From positions 1 through 25,236 of the IMG/VR virus record IMGVR_UViG_3300005613_002711: a DNA stretch of 25,236 nucleotides. One strand, 5' to 3'. Positions 16,000 to 23,472 of this stretch are shown here, piece by piece; positions within the stretch are counted from its first letter, which is position 1, and the number at the start of each line of letters is the position of its first letter. Both the position numbers and the translations under genes were made by a program. The stretch is from a virus. The notes beneath the pieces were generated by a model. It was given only the letters and a program-made list of their open reading frames with translations. It had not been told where the DNA came from and made no database searches.

Positions 16000-16737
16000 T
16001 TAATTTTCTTGACTGTTAATTGATTCTTCCTCAGAATTAAGCCAAAAAACCAATAAATATCTATCGCCTTTCTCAACTGCTAAACCTCGATGTAGGTGAG
16101 TATAGCTAGGAAATATTAAACCGCTACCTGTCGGTAAGGGCTTTATAATTCCCCTGTTTAAAAATTCTGTTCCGCCGCCTTTGTAATCGCCTGTATTTAG
16201 GGGTACTACAATACTAACATCTGAACTGGCGTCGTGGTGCCAAGCACCTTGTTTTTTATTCTTTAAATTGTAATTTGCTATCTGTATATTGCCACCTGTA
16301 ACGTGGCGGTTCCATATCGTTAATAAGATTGGATTAATAACAGACTCAACTACGTGTAACAAAGAGTTATATAAATCTGGACATTTCTCACTTAAAACTA
16401 TTTCTGGTATCTGTCTTAGTTCATCTTCATCTGGGTTTGGGGTAAATGCAAAATGTTTTTGCATATTGTTTATTTCATCTAACAATATTTTACAAAATTT
16501 TTCTGAAAACAAAGGAACGGTATAAACATCCTTTAAAGGTTCTGATATTAATCTTTTTAAAGCGCTTTCTTTTGGATCTTCCAAACCTCCACTTTTGTAA
16601 AAATTTACGATATTTGGAAGAGATGCTTTGGCTTTTTCTAAAGTTTCTTTATTTAAAAACCAATCAGACGGGTATGCGAGTAATAGATTTTTAAGCTCGT
16701 ATTGTTGTTCTTCTAAATATATTTTTTCTGCTAGCAT
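16000..16737 (-). CDS. 2-oxoglutarate/Fe(II)-dependent dioxygenase (prolyl-hydroxylase-like)
   Basis: A 245-aa protein with the C-terminal double-stranded beta-helix core of the 2OG-Fe(II) oxygenase superfamily. The metal triad is visible: H167-x-D169 in AWHHDAS and the distal H216 in THLHRGLAV, with the 2-oxoglutarate-binding arginine at R226 (GDRYLLVFWL). A GGGTEFLNRG segment (187-196) and LPTGSGLIFPS (201-211) complete the family-like order. The N-terminal 70 residues are helical and not recognised. Such enzymes are common in marine phages, where they may hydroxylate virion or host proteins or act on nucleic acid; the substrate is unknown here. It lies within the structural genes, 12 nt from each neighbour, so a virion-protein substrate is worth considering. 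Confidence 0.85.
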   Translation of the reverse strand: MLAEKIYLEEQQYELKNLLLAYPSDWFLNKETLEKAKASLPNIVNFYKSGGLEDPKESALKRLISEPLKDVYTVPLFSEKFCKILLDEINNMQKHFAFTPNPDEDELRQIPEIVLSEKCPDLYNSLLHVVESVINPILLTIWNRHVTGGNIQIANYNLKNKKQGAWHHDASSDVSIVVPLNTGDYKGGGTEFLNRGIIKPLPTGSGLIFPSYTHLHRGLAVEKGDRYLLVFWLNSEEESINSQEN

Positions 16738-16750
16738 GTTGTTCCATATG

Positions 16751-17062
16751 TTAAGGCGTTGAAACCGTTACGCTTCCTACCGCCGATGTAGCAGAAACTC
16801 CTGTTAAGTAAGTGCGATGGCTCGTTAAATCAATAAACTCAGTCCCGTCAAATACTTGTAGCGTTTCTGTTGTTGTATTAAATATTAGCGTGCCTTGATT
16901 AAAATTCAAAGAATCACGTTCAGTAGTCGACAATTGTATCGTATTATCTGGATCTACTGATCCTAAGTTTATCTCTAAAATTCTTATAAGTCTATTAAAA
17001 ACAGAAGCTGGCACATATTCACCTGTAGCAATCGGTAGTTGAGTTTGTAAGAGTTTGCTCAT
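16751..17062 (-). CDS. Small phage structural-type protein
   Basis: A 103-aa protein with no catalytic motif. The second half is beta-rich (GTLIFNTTTETLQVFDGTEFIDL), in the style of small domains found in phage tail and fibre proteins, where 'xLxVxDGxxW/F' type repeats are common. The start overlaps the stop of the preceding 623-aa structural protein (ATGA), so the two are probably produced together. It could be a small tail, fibre or head-completion protein. The assignment rests on context and composition. Confidence 0.5.
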   Translation of the reverse strand: MSKLLQTQLPIATGEYVPASVFNRLIRILEINLGSVDPDNTIQLSTTERDSLNFNQGTLIFNTTTETLQVFDGTEFIDLTSHRTYLTGVSATSAVGSVTVSTP

Positions 17063-18930
17063 CTTCTACCGTCAGCTTTAATATCTATTCTGGTAGCCCC
17101 CAATCTCCAACCAATACCTAAGTTACCGTTGTTATCAGCGTCGTCGTTTGACTCAAAGCGCAATACCATTTGTCTTGCTCTGCCTCTAACATACGCTTGT
17201 TGCGTTGTTTCGCTTATTTCGTTTGTTGAATTAGTTGTTAAAGAATCTCCAGGAAAGTTTCTGGTTTTAACAACAATATTAATTGAGCCGTTATTTTGGT
17301 TTTCTATAAATTTAAAGTCAGGAATAATTCTTCGTATAAAAGTAAACTGATCGCCTTCGCCTATATCAAAGTCAGAGCTTTCTATAAAAACGTTAGTCAT
17401 CGGCGATCCGTCGTCGTCAAAGCCTGTTTCTTGTTCGTATAAATATCCGCCGTTTACTGCTCTTGGAAAGTTTTCTATACCAGCATCTAACCAAGCCGTT
17501 CTGCTTAACTGGCCATACGTCCAAAGGTTTTCCATATAGTTATAAATAACATATCTGTCTATTTCGTCGCTGCTAGAAGAACAATAGAACCAACCTACTT
17601 CGTTTTTATCAGCAATAGTAAAAGCGTTTATTTTAAATGACTGTACTAAGTTAATATCGTTGAACACGTAATTATGAACGTTGCAAGGTATGGTTTGAAC
17701 GCTACCGTTATAGCTATAAAAATTATTGTAACCCATCCAGTAAATAGCCGAAGGCGCTGTTACTGCTGCTTTGGGGCCAACCAATCCTGTTCCTTCGTTT
17801 ACTAGGTTTACTGCAAAAGTAAATGGCGGTCCAACAAACTGCATGCTGTATAAAGCAGTATCAGTCCATACAAGTATTTCTTGCCTTGATTTAACAGCTC
17901 CAATAATAGATGAGCCAGATGATAGTCTTAACGAACCAGCAGTATTAGTAATTAAAGGCTCAAACTGTAAATTATCTTCTTGATCAGAAAAAGCTATAAG
18001 CATCGGATCTACTGTACCGGTTCTAGCTGTACCTGTACCATTTAAAGGATCTGCGCCCAATACAATCAAATGTCTATCTTTTTCAGAAGTAATAACTTGT
18101 AAGCCTACGGTTGGAACCAAGTTAGCTCCTGATATACCAGACATATCTACAGCTCTTGTATTTGTTCCGTTATTTTCTGTCCATTGATAAATACCACCGC
18201 CTCTAACATTCATTATTAGGTTTTCGCCGAAATGATCATGCGTCCAAATTCTTAACTGATTTACTACGGATAAAGCTGTAGCAGAACCAAAGGTTCCTTC
18301 ACCCCAGCCGTTTAAACCCCAACCAGTACCAGGCACATATACATCTAATCCTACGTTTATTTGATAAGTTCCTACGGTACTTGAGCCGCCATTTCCTGTA
18401 TCACTTGAGTTTGCTGTTACAGTAGCTCCGCTAGTATCTTTTGCTGTAATGGTATAAGTATCGGTTGTTACTGATACTATTTGATATTCTTGGTTTAAAA
18501 CATCTGCTGTTATATTACCACCCAAGCTTACAGCTCCGCTAAAAGTAACAAAGTCGTTCATTACTGCGCCATGCGCAGTATCACTTACAGTAATAGTTGA
18601 AGATCCATCTGTTGCAGAAAAAGTAACATCTCCTGCTGCTGTAGTAGTTCTTATAGGCGTAACGTCGTTAAAGTTAGAACCTTCCTCTATATAATATTTA
18701 AAGGTTGTACCAAGTCCTAAATACTTGGTTCCCTCTAAAGCAACCCAAGGATGTAAAGCTCTGCAAGTTCCAAGAAAACTATTAGGAGTATTTTTAGTCC
18801 ATCCGCCAAATTTTTCTGGATATCCTTTTCTAAAACGAACTAAGTTGACGTCAAACCAACCGCCCTCGTTACTATAATCGGTACCTTCTCTGTTGATACC
18901 TGGGTTAAATACTGCTTTCTGTAAGGTCAT
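17059..18930 (-). CDS. Phage structural protein, possibly stabilisation/tail-hub type
   Basis: A 623-aa beta-rich protein. The N-terminus (FNPGINREGTDYSNEGGWFD, then RFRKGYPEKFGGW, 8-44) is a signature I associate with a widespread, poorly named virion protein of marine and freshwater phages, sometimes annotated as structural or DNA-stabilisation (P22 gp10-like). An Ig-like or beta-sandwich insertion lies at about 98-175 (TITVSDTAHGA, YQIVSVTTDTYTI). The remainder has repeated beta strands consistent with a propeller or hub (ILVWTDTALYSMQFVG). It overlaps the 3' end of the nuclease gene by 26 nt and the next small gene by 4 nt. The structural assignment is fairly secure; the exact role is not. 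Confidence 0.7.
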   Translation of the reverse strand: MTLQKAVFNPGINREGTDYSNEGGWFDVNLVRFRKGYPEKFGGWTKNTPNSFLGTCRALHPWVALEGTKYLGLGTTFKYYIEEGSNFNDVTPIRTTTAAGDVTFSATDGSSTITVSDTAHGAVMNDFVTFSGAVSLGGNITADVLNQEYQIVSVTTDTYTITAKDTSGATVTANSSDTGNGGSSTVGTYQINVGLDVYVPGTGWGLNGWGEGTFGSATALSVVNQLRIWTHDHFGENLIMNVRGGGIYQWTENNGTNTRAVDMSGISGANLVPTVGLQVITSEKDRHLIVLGADPLNGTGTARTGTVDPMLIAFSDQEDNLQFEPLITNTAGSLRLSSGSSIIGAVKSRQEILVWTDTALYSMQFVGPPFTFAVNLVNEGTGLVGPKAAVTAPSAIYWMGYNNFYSYNGSVQTIPCNVHNYVFNDINLVQSFKINAFTIADKNEVGWFYCSSSSDEIDRYVIYNYMENLWTYGQLSRTAWLDAGIENFPRAVNGGYLYEQETGFDDDGSPMTNVFIESSDFDIGEGDQFTFIRRIIPDFKFIENQNNGSINIVVKTRNFPGDSLTTNSTNEISETTQQAYVRGRARQMVLRFESNDDADNNGNLGIGWRLGATRIDIKADGRR

Positions 18931-19387
18931 TTAAAGGCTCTAATTCTGGTATTTTGTTTATCGTTAATAAAGTTTTAATCAAAGACTCTTTTGAGTCAAT
19001 CTCTTTTAATTTTTTTGCTGTCTTTGCATACTCTGTTTGGTTTCCATCTTCTGTATAAGGAATAAAGAAAACCTTATCAATAGGCAAGGCAACAAGGCAA
19101 AACATATCTATTTGCCCGTTTCCATATCTTACCATTTTATTTTGTCGAATGTTATCTTGCGTTCTTTTGCTGGTTCGTATTTCCCAACGATAATAATCAG
19201 CTCCCCTGCGTTTATAGGTGCTGTTTGTAGTCTTTACTTGTACTTTATAGAGTTGACCTTGATGGTCTAAAATTAAATCGGAACGATGCCCTGCTGGAGC
19301 TAAAATAACAGAGTCGCAATATCTCATCAAATATGACGCTGCCAAATATTCACCTGCTAACGCAATACGCGTTGTAGCATGTGGCAT
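18905..19387 (-). CDS. PD-(D/E)XK endonuclease of the group I intron/PDDEXK_5-like type
   Basis: A 160-aa nuclease-like protein. The order of conserved residues matches the PDDEXK_5 family, which includes group I intron homing endonucleases of cyanobacterial type: A(G)EYLAASYLM with E13, HRSDLILD with D37, and YKVQVKTT with Q50-V-K52. A YRWEIRTSKRTQ segment and a beta strand before KVFFIPY follow. A strong AAGGAGA lies before the ATG. No intron is visible around it, so it may be a free-standing homing nuclease or a nuclease acting in DNA processing. It sits between lysis and structural genes and overlaps the latter by 26 nt, which could mean insertion at an operon junction. Confidence 0.7.
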   Translation of the reverse strand: MPHATTRIALAGEYLAASYLMRYCDSVILAPAGHRSDLILDHQGQLYKVQVKTTNSTYKRRGADYYRWEIRTSKRTQDNIRQNKMVRYGNGQIDMFCLVALPIDKVFFIPYTEDGNQTEYAKTAKKLKEIDSKESLIKTLLTINKIPELEPLNDLTESSI

Positions 19388-19396
19388 TTTATCTCC

Positions 19397-19840
19397 TTAT
19401 ATTTTTCCCCACTCCTTGCCTTCAAATAGTAGAGATTCTGCGTTTCTTCTCCTTACCAAACCTTCCAAAACTTTTCCGCCTGCTTTATTCCATCTTTGCA
19501 TTTGCGCAGGCACATCTTCGTATTCTTTATTGTTTAAAACTTTTAACATCGTAGACGCTTTTAAATTAGCTGGACCAAGATTAAATACCCAAGATACTAA
19601 AGCGTCGAATTGGTTTTGGTTTAAATCTACTTTAACCAAATCGTTTATATATCCTTCGTATTCTTTCATCTCTTCTAATAAAAGATGATCAGCTTCTTCC
19701 TGAGTTATAGTATCGCCTTCTTTTACGCCTTTGGTAGAACCATATCCTATAGTCCAAACTCCTGCTGCACATTTATAAGCTTCAAGCTCGCAGCCTTCAA
19801 ACTTTTTAATAAGGCATAAGCCTTCTTGAGATATATTCAT
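19397..19840 (-). CDS. Endolysin, GH24 phage lysozyme with Glu-Cys-Thr catalytic triad
   Basis: A peptidoglycan-degrading muramidase that cleaves MurNAc-GlcNAc bonds at lysis. With the start at 19840 the protein is 147 aa, normal for a single-domain T4/R21-type lysozyme. The GH24 motif E-x8-(D/C)-x5-T is met as E15 in KKFEG, C24 and T30 in VWTIGYGST. Cys instead of Asp is known in several phage lysozymes. Downstream, FDALVSWVFNLG (a conserved helix) and RRRNAESLLF (the usual C-terminal helix) are present. There is no signal peptide or SAR helix, so it depends on a holin. The upstream in-frame ATG at 19909 would overlap the holin gene by 68 nt; the ATG at 19840 has AAAGGAG (19847-19853) and is preferred. 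It starts one base past the holin stop. Confidence 0.93.
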   Translation of the reverse strand: MNISQEGLCLIKKFEGCELEAYKCAAGVWTIGYGSTKGVKEGDTITQEEADHLLLEEMKEYEGYINDLVKVDLNQNQFDALVSWVFNLGPANLKASTMLKVLNNKEYEDVPAQMQRWNKAGGKVLEGLVRRRNAESLLFEGKEWGKI

Positions 19841-19841
19841 A

Positions 19842-20327
19842 TTAGTCTCCTTTGTTGCTTGAGTTAGAAGCCCCAAAATAAAACGAAATAATTGCGCTAG
19901 CCAGTCCACCTAAATATCCTAATACTAAATTAATTAAAGCTTCTGAGTTTTGTTCTGGCGGTTGTAACGTAACCAAAAATATATAACCTAAAAAGCCACC
20001 TATAGTTGCTATACCAATTATTCTTGCAGTCCAATCTTTAGAAAAGTAACCTCTAGCGTTTTCTTTTTCCTTTGCTTCTAAAGCAAAGATATCAACTTCA
20101 AGCTCTTTCATTTTTATTTCAAAGTCTTTTTCAGCTTTTTTAAGCTGTAGCATTTGTTCTGGAGTTGCATTTTGAATTGCTGTTTCAATAGATCTGGGGT
20201 TGTTTGGAACTCCTAATACTTCGGATATCATATTCGCAGCCATACCGCCCATAGGTCCACCCAAAGCTGTACCAAGCGTAGGAGCTACTGCGCCTACAAC
20301 GTTTTTTAATAATCCTTTAAATTTCAT
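19842..20327 (-). CDS. Holin of the 3TM/GTA-type superfamily
   Basis: A 161-aa inner-membrane protein that probably forms the lysis pore releasing the endolysin. It has an amphipathic, Gly/Ala-rich N-terminus (about 10-34), a charged coiled-coil middle (KKAEKDFEIKMKELEVDI, 63-80), then SKDWTARIIGI (96-106), a first clear membrane helix (103-121) and a second (132-152) ending in FYFGASNSSNKG. The 'W-x-A/R' entry and 'FYFGxS' exit are hallmarks I associate with the Holin_3TM/GTA holin family (PF11351). The order holin then endolysin on one strand is a standard lysis cassette. The start overlaps the upstream stop (ATGA). Confidence 0.85.
   Translation of the reverse strand: MKFKGLLKNVVGAVAPTLGTALGGPMGGMAANMISEVLGVPNNPRSIETAIQNATPEQMLQLKKAEKDFEIKMKELEVDIFALEAKEKENARGYFSKDWTARIIGIATIGGFLGYIFLVTLQPPEQNSEALINLVLGYLGGLASAIISFYFGASNSSNKGD
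19847..19853 (-). promoter_or_regulatory. Shine-Dalgarno deciding the endolysin start
   Basis: AAAGGAG on the minus strand, six bases before the ATG at 19840. It rules in the 147-aa lysozyme over the form beginning at 19909. Confidence 0.7.
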
Positions 20328-20536
20328 AATAGAACAGATACTAAGGCTATAGCTAGAGCGCCTATAAAGCCAAATATTCCGAAGGTTGTCATTTTGATTG
20401 TATTGTTAATAGAAGCTATTTCGCTTTTTATCTCAGCAAACTCGTTGAACGCTGTCTTCCAACGCTCAGAACATTGAGCCTCATGCTTGGCAAGATCTGC
20501 CGCTACAGTTAGTGTGGTTGGTCTTTTTGTCGTCAT
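20324..20536 (-). CDS. Small single-helix membrane protein, candidate lysis accessory (XhlA-like)
   Basis: A 70-aa protein with a soluble helical N-terminus (DLAKHEAQCSERWKTAF, 14-30) and one C-terminal membrane helix (about 49-69). The 'HEAxCxERW' start is common in small phage proteins encoded beside holins. The topology (cytoplasmic helix, tail-anchored) resembles XhlA-type hemolysin/holin accessory proteins. Its ATG follows directly after the cyclase stop (TAAATG), the junction that joins the curli/cyclase block to the lysis genes. It could assist or time holin opening, or act as a pinholin-like protein. Confidence 0.65.
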   Translation of the reverse strand: MTTKRPTTLTVAADLAKHEAQCSERWKTAFNEFAEIKSEIASINNTIKMTTFGIFGFIGALAIALVSVLL

Positions 20537-22273
20537 TTATATAGTATAAACCTTTAACGGTTTCTTTTTTCCTTTTACGTATATTTTTTTATGAAAAACA
20601 CCATTTTGCGTTTTCTTAATTGTAGCCTCGCCAATTAGTATGTCAACACCAGCTTCTTTTGTTGCAGACTCAAGACGAGCTGCTGTATTTACTGCGTCAC
20701 CTATAGCCGAGTAATCAAACCTAGTATCGCTACCCATATTGCCAATAACTGCATATCCGGTATTTACACCAATACCAATCTCAACACCAAGATCGGCCAT
20801 TTTAATTTTATCTTGTATTTCTTTTGCGCAAAGAACCGCAGCCATTTCATGGTCAGGTATATCTATAGGTGCGTTAAATATTGCCATCATCGCATCGCCA
20901 ATATATTTATCTACCATACCATCATACTTTTTAACTGTATCTGCTTGAATAGTTAAAGCCTTATTCATAATCTTGGTTACTTCTTCTGGTTCTAATTTTT
21001 CTGATAAAGATGTAAAACCTCTAACGTCTGTAAATAAAAATGTGCAATATTTTTTCTCGCCTCCAAGTTTTAGTAACTCAGGATTGTCTTGTAATTGTTT
21101 TACTTGTCTTGGATCTAAATAATGTTCAAACTGTTTTTTAATCTCTTGACGCAGTTTATATTGTTTTTTGTAGTTTATATAAAAAGCAACGGTAGAAGTT
21201 ATGATTTGAGAGATAAAAGTCCATGAAAAATCCAATAAAATGCCCTTCTGAATGCTAAAAACGCCTGAGAAGCCCGTGGTGAAGAGTAAAATTGTAGCGA
21301 TACTTAGACCCTTAACTACACCAAGATAATTGATTGTGAGCCACGTCAGGGTGACAAAAATTCCCAAAATCAAAATTTCGGCTGCTAAATGCCATTCTGG
21401 TATTCTTGGAGAGCTTTGAATGAGAATTGACTCAGATAATGCTGCTTGAATTTTATGTGGCTCTAATAATCCTGCTGGAGTTGCAACTTGAGGCATAATT
21501 CCAGGAGCAGTTATCCCAAGAAAAACAAACTTACCTTCTACATCCATTTCTTGTAAATTGGTTTCTGGAGTTTTTACCCAACTAATCCACTTACGACCAA
21601 GACTATCAGTTTTAACCGGAGGCAATCCTTGAACAGTAATTTCCTCAATACCAAGTTCGTTGGTTTTAATAATATAAGTTTTTGCACCTACTAAACTTTT
21701 TAATACTTCTGTACCAAAGGAACTTACGTATCCGTCTGGGGTTCTAAACAATAAAGGGATTCTTCTAACCAGATTATCAAGATCGGTGGGTGCAGCAGAT
21801 ATACCTTCTTGTATATAATCGTTTCTAAGGTTGTTGGTATTTTGTACCACACCCTTTGCCAGCATACCACCAACATCAGGACCTTTGATGACCGTACCAA
21901 CTGTTTTTGGGTATATTTGATTTGGGTATTCAAATGAAGCCAAAATAGATGTACCATATTTTAAGGACTCTGCAAAAAATCTATCGCCCCCAAATCTATC
22001 AGGATGCGGAAAGCTAACAACCCAACCCACACCTAAAGCACCTTTTTCTATTAGTTCTGCATGTATGTTTCCCAATCTTTGTCTGGGTATAGGCCAACCG
22101 CCTTCTGCGTCTATATCTTCTTCGGTAATATTTAAAATAGTAAAGTAACCAGATGGTTCTGGCGTTTGAACAAAAGCGTCAAATATTTTTAGTTTTAATA
22201 TTTCGGTAGGTGTACTTTGAAATATTAAAGGTAATCCCAGTATTATAAGTATTGGTAATAATAGTTTATTCAT
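20537..22273 (-). CDS. CHASE2-domain class III adenylate cyclase, membrane-bound sensor
   Basis: A 578-aa receptor-type nucleotide cyclase predicted to make cAMP. Topology: N-terminal signal anchor (3-18), an extracytoplasmic CHASE2 sensor domain (about 25-280, including IKLKIFDAF-like start, GYFTILNITEEDI, and GWPIPRQRLGNI), three membrane helices (about 298-318, 322-341, 350-368), a linker helix (HYLDPRQVKQL), then a class III cyclase domain (about 408-578). Catalytic residues are intact: metal-binding D416 (FTDVRGF) and D460 (DKYIGDAMMAIF), base-recognition K456 and D520, transition-state N529 and R533 (GDAVNTAARLES). It starts 8 nt after the FecR-domain gene, the frequent partner of CHASE2 cyclases. 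A cyclase of this form is not a usual phage gene. cAMP is more likely than cGMP from K456/D520. Confidence 0.92.
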   Translation of the reverse strand: MNKLLLPILIILGLPLIFQSTPTEILKLKIFDAFVQTPEPSGYFTILNITEEDIDAEGGWPIPRQRLGNIHAELIEKGALGVGWVVSFPHPDRFGGDRFFAESLKYGTSILASFEYPNQIYPKTVGTVIKGPDVGGMLAKGVVQNTNNLRNDYIQEGISAAPTDLDNLVRRIPLLFRTPDGYVSSFGTEVLKSLVGAKTYIIKTNELGIEEITVQGLPPVKTDSLGRKWISWVKTPETNLQEMDVEGKFVFLGITAPGIMPQVATPAGLLEPHKIQAALSESILIQSSPRIPEWHLAAEILILGIFVTLTWLTINYLGVVKGLSIATILLFTTGFSGVFSIQKGILLDFSWTFISQIITSTVAFYINYKKQYKLRQEIKKQFEHYLDPRQVKQLQDNPELLKLGGEKKYCTFLFTDVRGFTSLSEKLEPEEVTKIMNKALTIQADTVKKYDGMVDKYIGDAMMAIFNAPIDIPDHEMAAVLCAKEIQDKIKMADLGVEIGIGVNTGYAVIGNMGSDTRFDYSAIGDAVNTAARLESATKEAGVDILIGEATIKKTQNGVFHKKIYVKGKKKPLKVYTI

Positions 22274-22281
22274 ATTATTTA

Positions 22282-23472
22282 TTAATTACTTTGGGTTATT
22301 TTTATTGTACTACCCGTTCCTCCGTTTACTTTTATTATTCTAGATACGCCATCTTGAATAAAAATAACAGTATAGCTACCAGATGAATCTATATCTACTC
22401 TGGCAGTATCGCTAACACTTCTTATCAAAGTAAGCATTTCTCCAGTTACGTAAGATGTAATTTGCGTATTTAAATCCTGGCCTAAATTAGTACCAACTAA
22501 ATTTATAGATGTAGCGTCTTGGGCCAACTGATCTTCTTGCTTTATTTCTTGTAAAGCATCTATAACATCTAGCAAATCTTCTAAGAAATTAACGTCAAGA
22601 TAATTTATATCTAACTCGGTAAATTCTAGTTCGTCTTCTTTAAAAAAATCTTCTTCTAAGTAATCTATATCTAAGTCGTCAAAGTCTAAAATGTTTTTCT
22701 TTTGCGTTTGTACTGTTTCTTCTAAAACGGCTTCTTCTTTAGGCGGATTTACGATTAGCATATTGTCAATAATATCTAACGTAAGATCTAAAATAACAGG
22801 AGAGCTTGGAGATTTTTCAAATACGTCTACGGTTGTAGCTTCGTAAGGTTTGTTTAAAGTAACAGTTCCCATCGCAGTTGTTACCAATATTTCGCCGCTG
22901 GCGTTACCAAATTCATCTGGTAAAAGTATTAACAAACTACGACCTGTTTCGTCTACAGTAACTGTAAAGTCTGTTCCTCTAATTGCTATATTGGCGGTAG
23001 GAGTCTTAAGGTCTATATTAGACTTATCTATCTTATTTAAAGAACCAGTAATAAATCTAGCCGTACCCAAACCAAAGGTGATAGCCATTTTAGACTTACT
23101 AGGATTTGGGTCAAAGATATATTCATCTATCGTTAGTTGAGAATGTTCCGTTAGTTTTACTTTTGAATCATCTAAAAACGTAATAGCCATACGACCATTC
23201 GTTGTTACAGCCTCATCGTTTTGTTGGATGTCAAAATCCAACTCGGCATTATACGGTTTTTCTCTTAAAACTCTAGCAGAACCTGATAGTTCAGATATGT
23301 TTCCTACATCAACAGCTGGTAGTTGTTCCGCCGTCGTTTTGAACGACGCAAATAGTACCGTTAGAACCAGTAGAGTCAATTCGTAACCAGTCTGCTGCAA
23401 GCGTTGACGATTGGGTGATATTAAATGTTCTGCTGTTACCTGTTTGGTCGAGGTAGAAATATCCGCCTGCAT
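22282..23472 (-). CDS. FecR-domain secreted/periplasmic protein with acidic C-terminal region
   Basis: A 396-aa exported protein with a FecR domain, likely the extracytoplasmic partner of the CHASE2 cyclase. A hydrophobic segment (LTLLVLTVLFASF, 32-44) followed by KTTAEQ acts as signal peptide or anchor. The FecR core contains GSARVLREK (64-72), VTTNGRMAITFLDDSKVKL (89-107), LGTARFITG (135-143) and the characteristic TPTANIAIRGTDFTV (157-171). Beyond residue 245 it becomes very acidic with repeated DIDYLEEDFF/DINYLDVNFL units, then a beta-rich end. The first ATG (23472) gives a 164-nt overlap with the curlin-like gene in another frame. No later ATG retains a signal sequence; a TTG at 23379 would do so with a shorter n-region. 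The true start is uncertain. Confidence 0.8.
   Translation of the reverse strand: MQADISTSTKQVTAEHLISPNRQRLQQTGYELTLLVLTVLFASFKTTAEQLPAVDVGNISELSGSARVLREKPYNAELDFDIQQNDEAVTTNGRMAITFLDDSKVKLTEHSQLTIDEYIFDPNPSKSKMAITFGLGTARFITGSLNKIDKSNIDLKTPTANIAIRGTDFTVTVDETGRSLLILLPDEFGNASGEILVTTAMGTVTLNKPYEATTVDVFEKSPSSPVILDLTLDIIDNMLIVNPPKEEAVLEETVQTQKKNILDFDDLDIDYLEEDFFKEDELEFTELDINYLDVNFLEDLLDVIDALQEIKQEDQLAQDATSINLVGTNLGQDLNTQITSYVTGEMLTLIRSVSDTARVDIDSSGSYTVIFIQDGVSRIIKVNGGTGSTIKITQSN
22573..22686 (-). repeat. Acidic repeats in the FecR-domain protein
   Basis: Residues 263-300 hold two or three degenerate copies of a D-(I/V)-x-(Y/F)-L-E/D-x unit (LDIDYLEEDFF, ELDINYLDVNFLEDL). With almost no basic residues, the stretch may bind cations or form a flexible acidic arm. 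Confidence 0.5.

Noticed and set aside
19841-19909. Longer endolysin start at 19909 giving a possible SAR-type N-terminal helix
   Set aside because: The extension overlaps the holin gene by 68 nt, and the ATG at 19840 has a near-perfect AAAGGAG. The protein from 19840 is a normal-length GH24 lysozyme.
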